From Cetobacterium sp. 2A (GTDB lineage Bacteria > Fusobacteriota > Fusobacteriia > Fusobacteriales > Fusobacteriaceae): 64,000 nucleotides of DNA. A program made the translations under genes and the position numbers. The stretch is taken from positions 62,001-126,000 of the forward strand of contig NZ_JACFAJ010000001.1 in the NCBI RefSeq assembly GCF_014250685.1, given 5' to 3'. Of this stretch, positions 1 through 9,227 are shown in pieces. The first letter of the stretch is position 1; every line of letters begins with the position of its first letter. Under the pieces are notes generated by a model that did not search any database, was not told the DNA's origin, and saw only the letters and a list, made by a program, of their open reading frames with translations.

Positions 1-46
1 ATTCTTCTTTCACTTTAAATTGTACCACAAAATTTCTTAAAAGTTA

Positions 47-70
47 AAATCCTTTTTAAAGGATTTTTTT
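47..70 (+). terminator. Intrinsic terminator of a gene left of the window
   Basis: An AATCCTTT/AAAGGATT hairpin is followed by a run of seven T. It probably ends a plus-strand transcript that enters from the left. The first 47 bases hold only a few codons in any open frame, so the upstream gene cannot be named. Confidence 0.6.
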
Positions 71-131
71 AATCTATTTAGAATAATTTTTTGAATAAAT
101 TAATTCAAATACATTACAAAGGTGATAAACA

Positions 132-1106
132 ATGACAGATTATACTCCAAGTTTTATATTTAAAAATAAACATATAAACACTTGTTTTCCTACACTATTT
201 AGAAAGATTGAAATTAAATATGAAAGAGAACGGATAGAAACACCAGATAATGATTTTCTGGATTTAGACTGGGTTAAAACAGGAAGCGATAAGCTTCTTA
301 TTTTATGCCATGGATTGGAAGGAAGTTCAAACAGTAAATACATCAAGGGAATGGCAAAATATTTTTCTGAAAGAAACTGGGATATTTTAGCTATAAATTA
401 TAGAGGATGTAGTGAAGAAATAAATAAACAGCCATATTTTTATAATTCTGGTTGTACTAAAGATTTAACATTTGTCGTAGAAAAGTATAATAAATACTCA
501 ACTATTGGTATTGTAGGCTTTAGTCTTGGAGCCAATCTAATTTTAAGATACCTTGGAACTTGTGAACACTATCCAAAAAATTTAGCAGTTGCTACTGCTG
601 TTTCTCCGCCTTGTAATCTGCTGTGTTCTGCTGAAAAAATGAAAGCTTCAGCCAGTTTAATATATCAAAATCAATTTCTTAAAAGTTTAAAAGAAAAAGT
701 TATAAGAAAAAATAAACTTTATCCTGGAATTTATAAAAATTTAATAGATCTAAATAAGTTTCAAAAGATTAAAACACTTATGGAGTTTGATGAAATTTTT
801 ACGGCTCCTCTTTATGGATACTCATCATCATATGAGTACTATGAAAAAAATAGCTCCATACATACACTCAAAAATATAAAAATCCCTACTTATATTTTAA
901 TGCCTTTAGACGATCCAATTATGGGAAGCGACTGTTATCCTTATAAGGAATCTGAAAATAATTCATATATTCAATTAGAAACTCCTGAATTTGGGGGACA
1001 TATAGGTTTCTCACAACTAGAAGATTTTCCATATTGGCATGAACAAAAAATTTATGATTATATTAATAAAATATCCGAAAATAAAAAAACTTGGGTCCCA
1101 TCTTAA
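132..1106 (+). CDS. YheT-family alpha/beta-hydrolase
   Basis: A predicted cytoplasmic hydrolase of 324 residues, the usual length of the YheT/EMB8 esterase-like family. What is seen: a CHGLEGSSNS oxyanion region near residues 59-68, the nucleophile elbow GFSLG with Ser131, an acid-loop candidate PLDDP, and a late GGHIGF that supplies the catalytic histidine. The ATG at 132 follows an AAAGGTGAT ribosome site. The last codons are built into a bidirectional terminator. The substrate is unknown; family members act on short-chain esters or lipids. It appears monocistronic, with no link to its neighbours. Confidence 0.8.
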   Translation: MTDYTPSFIFKNKHINTCFPTLFRKIEIKYERERIETPDNDFLDLDWVKTGSDKLLILCHGLEGSSNSKYIKGMAKYFSERNWDILAINYRGCSEEINKQPYFYNSGCTKDLTFVVEKYNKYSTIGIVGFSLGANLILRYLGTCEHYPKNLAVATAVSPPCNLLCSAEKMKASASLIYQNQFLKSLKEKVIRKNKLYPGIYKNLIDLNKFQKIKTLMEFDEIFTAPLYGYSSSYEYYEKNSSIHTLKNIKIPTYILMPLDDPIMGSDCYPYKESENNSYIQLETPEFGGHIGFSQLEDFPYWHEQKIYDYINKISENKKTWVPS

Positions 1107-1127
1107 ATGAAGAGACTCAAGTTTTTA
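1089..1127. terminator. Bidirectional terminator
   Basis: ACTTGGGTC pairs with GACTCAAGT (one G-T wobble), with A-runs on the left and T-runs on the right. It can therefore end both the plus-strand hydrolase gene, whose last six codons lie in the left arm, and the converging lipoprotein gene. Confidence 0.7.
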
Positions 1128-1139
1128 TTAATTTATTGT

Positions 1140-1364
1140 TTATTTCCCTAAAACACTTCCTGTTGATCTATAATTACCTACTGCAGCACCACCTAAGGCT
1201 CCTACTCCTGCTCCTATTAATGTTCCTGCCGTATTCCCACCAATAGCTTGCCCAGCTAGAGCTCCTACTCCTGCACCAACTAGAGCGCTCTTTTCAGTCG
1301 TGTTTAGATTTGAGCATCCCATTAAAGTAAGACCTAATAAAATACCCATCGCAAGTTTTTTCAT
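1140..1364 (-). CDS. Small glycine-zipper lipoprotein
   Basis: A 74-residue envelope protein. Residues 1-17 form a lipoprotein signal with lipobox LMGC, so Cys17 would be lipidated and the rest exported. The mature part is a glycine-zipper segment with repeated GAGVGAL and GG spacing over about residues 31-63, like the Rick_17kDa/OsmB/YmgG class of outer-membrane lipoproteins. The ATG at 1364 has a GGGAGG site just upstream. It stands alone between convergent and divergent neighbours. Its likely role is envelope structure or stress response, but nothing here defines it. Confidence 0.75.
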   Translation of the reverse strand: MKKLAMGILLGLTLMGCSNLNTTEKSALVGAGVGALAGQAIGGNTAGTLIGAGVGALGGAAVGNYRSTGSVLGK

Positions 1365-1534
1365 TTTAAAAACCTCCCTAAAATGTCTGATTAAATTAAA
1401 ATAATATACTATTGAAAAAATTTAATTCCTCTTAATAATTTTTATTTTTCACTTTTCTATTAATATTTTTGTTATTTTAGAGTAAAATCAATTTAGAGTG
1501 AATTTTTTAATACATAAATTCTAGGGGGTATAAT

Positions 1535-2698
1535 ATGTTAAATTTTGATTTTCAGAATAAAACAGAAATAATATTTGGTAAAAATACTGAAGAAAGAGTT
1601 GGAGTAGAAACTGCAAAATATGGGAAAAAAGTGCTTCTGCACTACGGTGGAGGAAGTATTAAAAAATCAGGATTATATGATAGAGTAATAGCCGAACTTA
1701 AAAATAATAATATTGAGATTTTTGAATTAAATAATGTCAAACCCAATCCGAGACTTAGTCTTGTAAATGAGGGAATAAAAATTTGTAAAGAAAATAACAT
1801 AGATATAATTTTAGCTGTTGGAGGTGGAAGTGTTATTGACTCAGCTAAAGCTATAGCAGCTGGAGCTAAATATGATGGAGATGTATGGGATTTTTTCTTG
1901 AAAAAATTATTAGTTACAGATGCTCTACCAATTGGAGTAATTTTAACTATTCCGGCTGCTGGAAGTGAGTCTAGTAGTGGAAGTGTTATTACAAATGAAA
2001 ATGGTTGGTATAAAAAATCATTTGGTGGAGATGTTATAAGACCCAAATTCGCAATTATGAATCCTGAACTAACTTACACTCTTCCTGCGTATCAAACCGC
2101 TGCTGGAGGTGTAGATATAATGGCCCATGTTATGGAGAGATATTTTACTAATGAGCCAAATGTAGATTTTACAGATAGACTTTGTGAAGCAACATTAAAA
2201 ACAATGATAGTAAATATACCTAAAGCGTTAAAAAATCCAACTGATTATAACTCAAGAGCTGAAATCATGTGGGCATCTACAATAGCTCATAACAATCTTT
2301 TAGGAACTGGTAGACTTGGTGACTGGGCATCTCACAACATTGAACATGAACTAAGTGGAATCTACGATATAGCTCATGGAGCAGGATTGGCTATAATTTT
2401 CCCAGCTTGGATGAAATATGTTTATAAGCATAATATGGAAAAATTTATACAATTTGCCACTCGTGTTTGGAATGTAGAATATGATTATAATTCTCCTGAA
2501 GAAACAGCTCTAGAAGGTATCAGAAAAATGACAAGCTTCTTCAAAGAAATTGGGATGCCTGTAACTTTAGAAGATGCTGGAATTAATAATGAGAAATTTG
2601 AAGAAATGGCATCTAAAGCTACTGAATTTGGACCACAAGGAAATTTTGTAAAATTAAATAAGCAAGATATAGTAGAAATTTATAAGTTGGCAGAATAA
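1535..2698 (+). CDS. Iron-containing alcohol dehydrogenase (butanol dehydrogenase type)
   Basis: A group III metal-dependent alcohol dehydrogenase of 387 residues, the normal size for BdhA/YqhD enzymes that reduce aldehydes with NAD(P)H in fermentation. Seen: the dinucleotide-binding [13 protein letters not shown] near residue 97, the [12 protein letters not shown] segment, and metal-ligand histidines in the HVMERYF and [12 protein letters not shown] regions. The ATG at 1535 follows CTAGGGGG. The stop codon overlaps the ATG of exonuclease III (TAATG), so the two genes are co-transcribed, although the functions are not obviously linked. The substrate aldehyde cannot be told from sequence. Confidence 0.88.
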   Translation: MLNFDFQNKTEIIFGKNTEERVGVETAKYGKKVLLHYGGGSIKKSGLYDRVIAELKNNNIEIFELNNVKPNPRLSLVNEGIKICKENNIDIILAVGGGSVIDSAKAIAAGAKYDGDVWDFFLKKLLVTDALPIGVILTIPAAGSESSSGSVITNENGWYKKSFGGDVIRPKFAIMNPELTYTLPAYQTAAGGVDIMAHVMERYFTNEPNVDFTDRLCEATLKTMIVNIPKALKNPTDYNSRAEIMWASTIAHNNLLGTGRLGDWASHNIEHELSGIYDIAHGAGLAIIFPAWMKYVYKHNMEKFIQFATRVWNVEYDYNSPEETALEGIRKMTSFFKEIGMPVTLEDAGINNEKFEEMASKATEFGPQGNFVKLNKQDIVEIYKLAE

Positions 2699-3453
2699 TG
2701 ATAAAATTAATCTCATGGAATGTTAACGGACTAAGAGCAATTGTTCAAAAGAATTTTCTTGAATATTTTAAAGAAGTTGATGCTGACATATTTTGTCTTC
2801 AAGAAACAAAACTACAAGATGGGCAAATTGATTTACAATTAGATGGATACTATCAATACTGGGACCATGCTGTTAAAAAAGGATATTCTGGGACCGCTAT
2901 TTTTACCAAAACTAAACCTTTGGATGTAATGTATGGACTGGGTCTTCACAAACATGATCAAGAGGGTAGAATTATTACATTAGAATTTGAGAATTATTTT
3001 GTTGTAACTGTCTATACTCCAAACTCTCAATCAGAATTGGCCAGAATAGATTATAGAATGGACTGGGATGATTCATTTAGAGAGTATGTAAAAAGACTAG
3101 ATGATAAAAAACCTGTAATCATTTGTGGAGATTTAAATGTAGCTCATACGGAAATAGATTTAAAAAATCCTAAACCAAATAGAAAAAATGCTGGATTTAC
3201 AGATGAAGAAAGAGGTAAATTTACTGAGCTTTTAAATGCTGGATTTATAGATACATATCGTTATATGCACCCAACACAAGAGGGTGTTTATTCATGGTGG
3301 TCTTACAGATTTAGTGCTCGTAAAAATAATGCTGGATGGAGAATAGATTACTTCCTAGTTTCTGATAGACTCGCAACTGACATAGTCGAAGCTAATATAC
3401 ACACAGAAATTTTAGGCTCTGATCATTGCCCTGTTGAGCTAATTTTAAAATAA
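2698..3453 (+). CDS. xth: Exodeoxyribonuclease III (AP endonuclease)
   Basis: A DNA-repair nuclease of the exonuclease III/ExoA family, 251 residues, which cleaves 5' of abasic sites and trims 3' ends. Motifs in order: SWNVNGLRA (Asn7), CLQETKLQ with the metal-binding Glu, YSGTAIF, the catalytic [12 protein letters not shown], RRxDYF-like WRIDYFLVS, and the terminal GSDHCPVEL with the catalytic Asp-His. The start ATG overlaps the stop of the alcohol dehydrogenase gene by one base and probably relies on translational coupling. Family assignment is secure. Confidence 0.93.
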   Translation: MIKLISWNVNGLRAIVQKNFLEYFKEVDADIFCLQETKLQDGQIDLQLDGYYQYWDHAVKKGYSGTAIFTKTKPLDVMYGLGLHKHDQEGRIITLEFENYFVVTVYTPNSQSELARIDYRMDWDDSFREYVKRLDDKKPVIICGDLNVAHTEIDLKNPKPNRKNAGFTDEERGKFTELLNAGFIDTYRYMHPTQEGVYSWWSYRFSARKNNAGWRIDYFLVSDRLATDIVEANIHTEILGSDHCPVELILK

Positions 3454-3469
3454 ATATAAACTTAAGTAT

Positions 3470-3536
3470 GGGACACGGATTCAGTTATTTTCATCTCCAC
3501 CAATGAATCCACTAACTGAAGTTTACTGTAGTAAAT
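3470..3536 (+). repeat. Palindromic repeat element, copy A
   Basis: This short element shares an identical 23-base core (3490-3512) with copy B at 5499-5521, in the same orientation. It contains alternative pairings: GGATTCA (3477) with TGAATCC (3504), and TTCAGTTA (3480) with TAACTGAA (3513). A small hairpin TTTAC-TGTA-GTAAA follows (3522-3535). The layout resembles the structured right end (omega-RNA region) of IS200/IS605-type elements. That identification is inference; no tnpA or tnpB is present. Confidence 0.6.
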
Positions 3537-3555
3537 TTAAAAGTTGTTAAATATA

Positions 3556-3593
3556 AACCATACAAACAACATAAATTGCCTGTATGGTTTTTT
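3556..3593 (+). terminator. Terminator after xth
   Basis: AACCATAC pairs with GTATGGTT, followed by six T. It lies between repeat copy A and the AAA/TOPRIM gene, so that gene probably has its own promoter or depends on readthrough. Confidence 0.65.
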
Positions 3594-3626
3594 ATATAGT
3601 TTACAATATTTTTTAGGAGGCATATT

Positions 3627-5465
3627 TTGAAAATTCGAAAATTAACAATAAAAAATGATTATGTCCTAGGTAATATGGAGTTAGACTTTACAAACGAGGA
3701 CGGTAAAGTAGTTAATACCATAATATTAGCTGGAGAAAATGGTGTTGGAAAAACTAGAATATTAGATCTTATTCATAATTTTTCTAATCATAATCTACGT
3801 CCCAATTCAACTCATTTTAAAAATGCAATTTATGAATTTGAAATAGAATTAAATGAAGATGAATTTAATTCCATTAAAACTGAAAATGATTTCAGAATAA
3901 TAAATCTAATTGAAAATAAGTTTACAGTTTATTTAGATACCTCTTCTGAAAATAATTATTCTAAAATTAAATATTATAATGGTACAGAAATTATATCTGT
4001 AGATAATTATTTCTTTATTTTGAATAATTCAAAAAAATATTTTCAAACTACTTATTCTACAACCCAAATAAATTTTAATGTTAACGAAATAAGTAGTGTC
4101 ACTGCAAAAGAAATTGACGAACAGTTAAAAGATAGTTTAAAGCAAACAGAAAATATCTCAACTGAAATTGCTCAACTCTTAATTGATATTGATTCTTCCG
4201 ATAATAGTGATCTTGCAAGATGGGTTGAAGAAAATCCAGGGTTAGCTCCTCCCAGAGAAGTAAAAAAAATTAGGACTAAGAGATTTAAAAATGCTTTTGA
4301 TTTTATGTTCCCTTGTAAAAAATTTGATGGTATTAAAAACATTTCTGGAAATAAAGAAATCTTATTTACAGAAAATCAAAAAAAAATGACTATAAACCAA
4401 TTAAGTTCTGGAGAAAAACAAATAGTTTTTAGAGGAGGGTTTTTACTCAGAAATCAAAATTCAAATAAAGGAATAATTTTAATAGATGAACCTGAAATCA
4501 GTTTACACCCTACTTGGCAAATGAAAATTGTTGAATTCTTTAAAATTCTATGTAAATCAGAACAGTATACAAATCAAATTATTTTAACTACTCATTCTCC
4601 TTTTATTCTTCATAACGAAACTAGAGCTAATGATAAAGTTATCACTTTAAAAAAAGATTACTCTGGAAATATTTCTGTTTCCGATGAAAAAAAATTTTTT
4701 AATTGGACAAATGAAGAGATTATAAAAGAAGCTTTTAATATTGATTATTTTCTAAATCAATTGCCTAACAATAAAAAACCTTTAATTATCACAGAGGGGA
4801 AAACAGATTGGAAACATTTTAAAACTGCACTTGAATTTTTTAAATCAAAAGATTTGTTTCTTGATTTAGATATTAATTTTCTAGAATATACTGACTCTAA
4901 TGATAAATCTAAAGATGCTCCGTCTATAAAATTAAATATGAGTGTCTCAGAACTAAATACTATTTTATTGAGTCTTTCAAAGTTTTCTCAAAATAATAAA
5001 ATTATTGGTATTTTTGATTCAGATCATAGTATTGGAAAAAAATATCTGACTTTCGAGCACTTAGGAAATAATGTTTTTGCTTTTTGTATAAATGATCCTT
5101 CTCATAGAAAAAAAAATACTGAAGGAATTAGTGTTGAGCTCCTTTACTATGATTCAGATTTATTGCAAACTTCTCCTTGTGAAAGAAGATTATATCTTTC
5201 TAATGAATTCAGTAAAAAAGGAAGATTTCTTAAAGATACTGATATTTGTTATGAAAACTCCTCTAAAATTTCTAAACATTTAGAAGAAACAACGCAAAAA
5301 ATTATTGATACTGATGTTTCAAATAGTAAAGATCAAAGCTTAGCATTATCTAAGTCCGATTTTGCTAATTATATTTATAAAAAAACCCCTCCTTTCGATA
5401 ATATTAATTTCGAAGGTTTTAAAGATTTGTTTATTCAACTTCAAAATATTATCAACAATAACTAG
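3627..5465 (+). CDS. OLD-like AAA ATPase with C-terminal TOPRIM nuclease domain
   Basis: A 612-residue two-domain protein. The N-terminal ABC/SMC-type ATPase has Walker A GENGVGKT (36-43), signature LSSGEK (259-264), Walker B IILIDEPE (283-290) and the switch histidine in TTHSPF (His323). The C-terminal half carries a TOPRIM pattern: ITEGKTDW with Glu390 and Asp394, then GIFDSD with Asp464 and Asp466. This order is that of OLD-family nucleases and GajA-like defence proteins. No UvrD-like GajB partner, reverse transcriptase or other defence gene adjoins, so it is a stand-alone candidate. Translation starts at TTG (3627), seven bases after AGGAGG. It lies between two direct copies of a palindromic element. 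A role in phage or plasmid defence is inference. Confidence 0.8.
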   Translation: MKIRKLTIKNDYVLGNMELDFTNEDGKVVNTIILAGENGVGKTRILDLIHNFSNHNLRPNSTHFKNAIYEFEIELNEDEFNSIKTENDFRIINLIENKFTVYLDTSSENNYSKIKYYNGTEIISVDNYFFILNNSKKYFQTTYSTTQINFNVNEISSVTAKEIDEQLKDSLKQTENISTEIAQLLIDIDSSDNSDLARWVEENPGLAPPREVKKIRTKRFKNAFDFMFPCKKFDGIKNISGNKEILFTENQKKMTINQLSSGEKQIVFRGGFLLRNQNSNKGIILIDEPEISLHPTWQMKIVEFFKILCKSEQYTNQIILTTHSPFILHNETRANDKVITLKKDYSGNISVSDEKKFFNWTNEEIIKEAFNIDYFLNQLPNNKKPLIITEGKTDWKHFKTALEFFKSKDLFLDLDINFLEYTDSNDKSKDAPSIKLNMSVSELNTILLSLSKFSQNNKIIGIFDSDHSIGKKYLTFEHLGNNVFAFCINDPSHRKKNTEGISVELLYYDSDLLQTSPCERRLYLSNEFSKKGRFLKDTDICYENSSKISKHLEETTQKIIDTDVSNSKDQSLALSKSDFANYIYKKTPPFDNINFEGFKDLFIQLQNIINNN

Positions 5466-5473
5466 TAAATGTC

Positions 5474-5554
5474 AATTGGTGGAAACTAATGGCTACGATT
5501 CATCTCCACCAATGAATCCACCGACTAATAATTTACTATTTGTAAATTGGGGTT
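5474..5554 (+). repeat. Palindromic repeat element, copy B
   Basis: The second copy of the element starts just after the AAA/TOPRIM stop codon. The core 5499-5521 is identical to copy A. GATTCAT (5497) pairs with ATGAATC (5512) around an 8-base loop. Alternatively ATTGGTGGA (5475) pairs with TCCACCAAT (5505), using the same loop and giving a pseudoknot-like fold. A second hairpin AATTTAC-TATTT-GTAAATT (5530-5548) differs in sequence from the copy A hairpin but keeps the pairing. Confidence 0.62.
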
Positions 5555-5635
5555 AATCCTAGTACTACAACTCCAGAAAATCTTGACAGGACAATTAACA
5601 GAGCAATAGATTTTATAATTAAGAATATACTTTAA
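5546..5635 (+). pseudogene. C-terminal remnant of a disrupted gene
   Basis: An open frame of about 26 codons reads NPSTTTPENL...AIDFIIKNIL and ends at TAA 5633-5635. It has no start codon or ribosome site and begins abruptly at the edge of repeat copy B. A strong terminator follows 44 bases later, as expected after a genuine gene. This is best read as the tail of a gene whose body was lost when the repeat/AAA-TOPRIM segment arrived. The family could not be recognised from so short a piece. The rest of 5466-5845 holds only the repeat, this remnant, the terminator and the phn leader. Confidence 0.45.
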
Positions 5636-5678
5636 ATTCATCGATGATTAATAAAAAAATTAAGACTTCTAATACTAG

Positions 5679-5717
5679 AGCATCACAAGTTTAAATAAAA
5701 CTTGTGGTGCTTTTTTT
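5679..5717 (+). terminator. Terminator after the gene remnant
   Basis: A 14-base stem (AGCATCACAAGTTT with AAACTTGTGGTGCT) is followed by seven T. It insulates the phn operon from upstream transcription. Confidence 0.75.
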
Positions 5718-5845
5718 ATTTGGACTACTTATATTTTAAAGTTTTCTTTGTTTACATTTTCTTTACCGAAAAACAATAGTTACTTTACATTGGATTGATA
5801 TACTAAACACGGGAATCAGTTAAAAACTATTAAAGGGGAGAGAAA

Positions 5846-6832
5846 ATGAAAAATAAAATTAAAAGTAAATTATTAAATATGTTTCTTATAATGATGACAG
5901 TAATATCAGTTTTGGGAATAGGATCAGAAAAAATAATGGCAGATAATGATGTTGTTCTAATCTATTCAAACGCAGAAGATGAATATATAGACATAATGAA
6001 TAAAGAGTTAAATAAAAAAGGGTTAGAGGACAAAGTAGAAATAGTAAAGTTTAGTACTTCAGATTTGGCTGGGAAAATTGAAATAGAAAATAAAAATACA
6101 GAAGCTGACATCTTAACTTTTTCTTCATTTTATCTAGAAACTTATAAAGATAAATATGATATGTTAAAAAAACATGCATTTGATGAAACAAAAATTGTAA
6201 AAGATTTTAGAAATACTTACTACATTCCTTTCATAGCTTTTTCAGGAAGTATTTTCTATAACACTATAGAATTAGAAAAAAGGGGATTACCTGTACCACA
6301 GAGTTATAAAGAGCTAGCTAATCCAATATATAAAGGGCAAATTAGCTTTCCAAATTTAGAATCATCAACAACTGGTTGGCTAATGATTCAAGCAATCCTA
6401 GATAACTATGATACAAAAGAAGCAAAAGTAATAATTGATGGAATAAAAACAAATGCTGGTCCACATATTGAAGCTAGTGGTTCTGCTCCTATAAAAAAAG
6501 TTCAATCAGGCGAAGTAGCAATTGGCGTTGGGATGAGACATCAAGCTGAAATGAAAAAAATGGAAGGAATCCCAATGGAAGTTTCTGATCCAAAAGAAGG
6601 AAACTACATTATAACTGAATCATTTGCCTTGGTGAATGATACTCCACAAATCAGAAAAGTTTTGGAAATAATAACATCAGAACCTGTTCACAAAGAGATA
6701 TCAACTATAAATACAGCTAAAATTTACGAATCAGACAACGTTCCAACTGATTCTACAATGAATCCAAGAATATTCTCAAAACCTTTAACAAAAGATTTAT
6801 TAGATGAACATATAAGAATATTTAAAAAATAA
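5846..6832 (+). CDS. 2-aminoethylphosphonate ABC transporter, substrate-binding protein
   Basis: A periplasmic binding protein of the iron/thiamine/AEP (SBP_bac) type, 328 residues. Residues 1-33 form a signal peptide with no lipobox, ending near IMADN. The mature protein starts with VVLIYSNAEDEYID, as in ferric- and AEP-binding proteins, and contains the ESSTTGWLM and ASGSAPIKKVQSGEVAIGVGMRH segments of the ligand cleft. The ATG at 5846 follows AAAGGGGAGAG. A possible extended -10 (TGATATACT) lies about 40 bases upstream. Being first in an operon with phnX, pbfA and phnW makes 2-aminoethylphosphonate the likely ligand. That role is inferred from context. Confidence 0.8.
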   Translation: MKNKIKSKLLNMFLIMMTVISVLGIGSEKIMADNDVVLIYSNAEDEYIDIMNKELNKKGLEDKVEIVKFSTSDLAGKIEIENKNTEADILTFSSFYLETYKDKYDMLKKHAFDETKIVKDFRNTYYIPFIAFSGSIFYNTIELEKRGLPVPQSYKELANPIYKGQISFPNLESSTTGWLMIQAILDNYDTKEAKVIIDGIKTNAGPHIEASGSAPIKKVQSGEVAIGVGMRHQAEMKKMEGIPMEVSDPKEGNYIITESFALVNDTPQIRKVLEIITSEPVHKEISTINTAKIYESDNVPTDSTMNPRIFSKPLTKDLLDEHIRIFKK

Positions 6833-6861
6833 TGAAAAAAAAATATAAAAGGAAGTTTTAA

Positions 6862-7608
6862 ATGCTTGAGATAAAAAATATCACAAAAAGATATGATGAT
6901 AAAACAATATTAAATAATATTTCCTTAAACATAGAAGAAAATGATTTTGTTTCAATACTGGGACCTAGTGGTTGCGGAAAAACAACTCTTTTAAAAATAC
7001 TACTAGGAATAGAAACATCTTGTGAAGGAGAACTATTATTAAATAAAAAAAATATTATTCATACAAAACCAAATGAGAGACAATTTAGTATAGCTTTTCA
7101 AAATTACGCACTATTTCCACATCTTAATGCAATGGAAAATATAAGATATGGAATAAAGAATCAAAAACAACCAATAGGAGAAGAGGAACTAAATAATATA
7201 ATCCAAATGATGGATTTAAAAGAACATATAAATAAACCAATATCTAGTTTAAGTGGAGGACAAAAACAAAGAGTAAGTTTAGCTAGAGCTTTAGCAATAA
7301 AACCTAAAGTCCTTCTTTTAGATGAACCTATAAGTGCATTAGATGGAATGGTAAAAGAAAAAGTTAAAAACTTAATTATGGCGAGTGCAAAGAAATTAGG
7401 AATAACGATAGTAATGGTTACTCACGATCCAGAAGAAGCATTAACAATGGGAAATAAAGTTTTAATTCTAAATGGAGGTCATATCGAACAGTTTGATACT
7501 CCTGCCAATATAATAAAAAAACCTAAATCTGAATTTGTAGAAAAATTTATAAATAATCTTCTAATTCTAAAATTCAACAATATAAAAGAGGTCTTAGATG
7601 CAGAATAG
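6862..7608 (+). CDS. 2-aminoethylphosphonate ABC transporter, ATP-binding protein
   Basis: The ATPase subunit of the AEP importer, 248 residues, on the inner face of the membrane. Seen: Walker A GPSGCGKTT, Q-loop FQNYALFPH, signature LSGGQKQR, Walker B VLLLDEP and the switch MVTHDPEEA, all standard for the PotA/FbpC-like group. The protein is shorter than PotA-type ATPases, with little of the C-terminal regulatory domain. Its last 11 bases overlap the permease start, which implies tight translational coupling. Confidence 0.86.
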   Translation: MLEIKNITKRYDDKTILNNISLNIEENDFVSILGPSGCGKTTLLKILLGIETSCEGELLLNKKNIIHTKPNERQFSIAFQNYALFPHLNAMENIRYGIKNQKQPIGEEELNNIIQMMDLKEHINKPISSLSGGQKQRVSLARALAIKPKVLLLDEPISALDGMVKEKVKNLIMASAKKLGITIVMVTHDPEEALTMGNKVLILNGGHIEQFDTPANIIKKPKSEFVEKFINNLLILKFNNIKEVLDAE

Positions 7609-9205
7609 AAAACTAAACTTTATAAGTTCATTCGTTTTTATTTATTTGGGTCTATTTTTACTAATTCCATTTACATTATTAGTACTTTATGGATTCATCG
7701 AAAACGGGGCTTTTACTTTAAATAATTTAACTAGTATTTTTAAAGATAAAGATTTTTATGATTCTTTTCTTAAAAGTATATTTTTAGCAGCAATAAGTTC
7801 AGCGTTAACAACAACTTTAGCTTTAGCTTTAGTTTATTTAATGAGGAGAACTAAAGTTCACAATTTGTACAAAAATCTATTAAAAAATTTAGTAGTTCTT
7901 CCAATGCTCCTTCCTTCCATAAGTTATGGATTCGCTATAATCTACGTGTTTGGAGCTAATGGATTGGTAAAAAGGCTTATTGGAACTCCTCTAATTGATG
8001 TTTATTCATATCAAGGCCTTATTTTAGGATATATGATTTACACAATAGGTCCTATCTTTATGATAATAAATAATAGTTTTAGATACTTGGATGAGAATTT
8101 ATATACGGTCTCAAAAGTTTTAAATGATACAAAGTGGCAAACCTTTAAAAATGTTACTTTCCAAGGAATGAAAACAGGGCTTATAAATGCTTTCTTTGTA
8201 GGATTTTCTCTAGCTTTTTCAGACTTTGGATTACCAATGGCTCTAAATTATGATACTTTAGCAAAGTATCTTTACAAGACAACCCTTGGTTCAGTTCCAC
8301 AAATAGGAAAAGGGGCAATAATAGGTGTTATTCTTTTAATGGTCCCACTTATTAACTATTTAATAGTATCTTACTATCAAAAAAAATATACCAGTTTAGA
8401 TAATATTCAAAAAGTTCAACCTACAGAAAATAAAAAAAGAGATTTCTTACTATGTGGAGTCACTTTTATATACTTTTCAATAATAATCCTTGTATTTTCA
8501 GTAATATTTATAGTCCCATTTGTAAAAAATTGGCCTTATGATTTTAGTTTTAGTTTAGATATTTGGAATAAAAACACCCTAAAAAGAATAAGTTTCTATA
8601 GAAATGTAGTTACAACATTTGAAGTTGCAATTTATACGGCAATACTCGGAACAATTATAACTTTTTTTACCGCTCTTGTAACAACAAGATCAACTAATAA
8701 GTTTAAGAAAATATTAGATACAATCTGTTTAATGCCCAACATAATTCCAGGAATGAGCTTAGGACTAGGATACTTATTAATAGTTAGTAACTATAGACTA
8801 TCAAAATATGCAATGATAACAATGATACTTCTAAATAGTGTCCATTTCTTTACATCACCTTACTTGCTATTTAAGAACTCATTAGAAAAAATAAATGATA
8901 ACTTAGAAGATATCTCTTACGTTTTGGGAGATTCATACCTTAAAACTGTAATAAAGATTATAATTCCTAACTTGAAAGGACCATTTGTTGACATAATGAG
9001 CTACCTGTTTATAAGTTCATTTACAACTATGAGTGCATTAATATTCGTTTCAACATATAAAGTTCAAACTTTATCACTGAGTATAAAAAGTTTAGAACAG
9101 AATAATCAATTTAATCTAATCTTTGCTCTATCAATAGTAATACTGTTTATAAACTTAATAGTTAATAATTTTAAAAATTATTATCATAAAAAAATAGAAA
9201 AATAA
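7598..9205 (+). CDS. 2-aminoethylphosphonate ABC transporter, fused double permease
   Basis: A 535-residue membrane protein with two tandem binding-protein-dependent permease domains (about 10 to 12 hydrophobic helices), a fusion of the two permeases that are separate in PhnUV-type systems. EAA-like loops occur in each half: near LYTVSKVLNDTKWQTFKNVT in the first, and LEDISYVLGDSYLKTVIKII in the second. The fused form is also common in FbpB-type iron transporters, so the substrate is assigned only from the operon. The ATG at 7598 lies inside the ATPase gene. Confidence 0.82.
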   Translation: MQNRKLNFISSFVFIYLGLFLLIPFTLLVLYGFIENGAFTLNNLTSIFKDKDFYDSFLKSIFLAAISSALTTTLALALVYLMRRTKVHNLYKNLLKNLVVLPMLLPSISYGFAIIYVFGANGLVKRLIGTPLIDVYSYQGLILGYMIYTIGPIFMIINNSFRYLDENLYTVSKVLNDTKWQTFKNVTFQGMKTGLINAFFVGFSLAFSDFGLPMALNYDTLAKYLYKTTLGSVPQIGKGAIIGVILLMVPLINYLIVSYYQKKYTSLDNIQKVQPTENKKRDFLLCGVTFIYFSIIILVFSVIFIVPFVKNWPYDFSFSLDIWNKNTLKRISFYRNVVTTFEVAIYTAILGTIITFFTALVTTRSTNKFKKILDTICLMPNIIPGMSLGLGYLLIVSNYRLSKYAMITMILLNSVHFFTSPYLLFKNSLEKINDNLEDISYVLGDSYLKTVIKIIIPNLKGPFVDIMSYLFISSFTTMSALIFVSTYKVQTLSLSIKSLEQNNQFNLIFALSIVILFINLIVNNFKNYYHKKIEK

Positions 9206-9227
9206 AATAAAATTTTGGAGGCAATTT

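Noticed and set aside
3627-5465. Gabija or retron system
   Set aside because: The ATPase/TOPRIM part fits, but no UvrD-like helicase, reverse transcriptase or ncRNA gene is adjacent.
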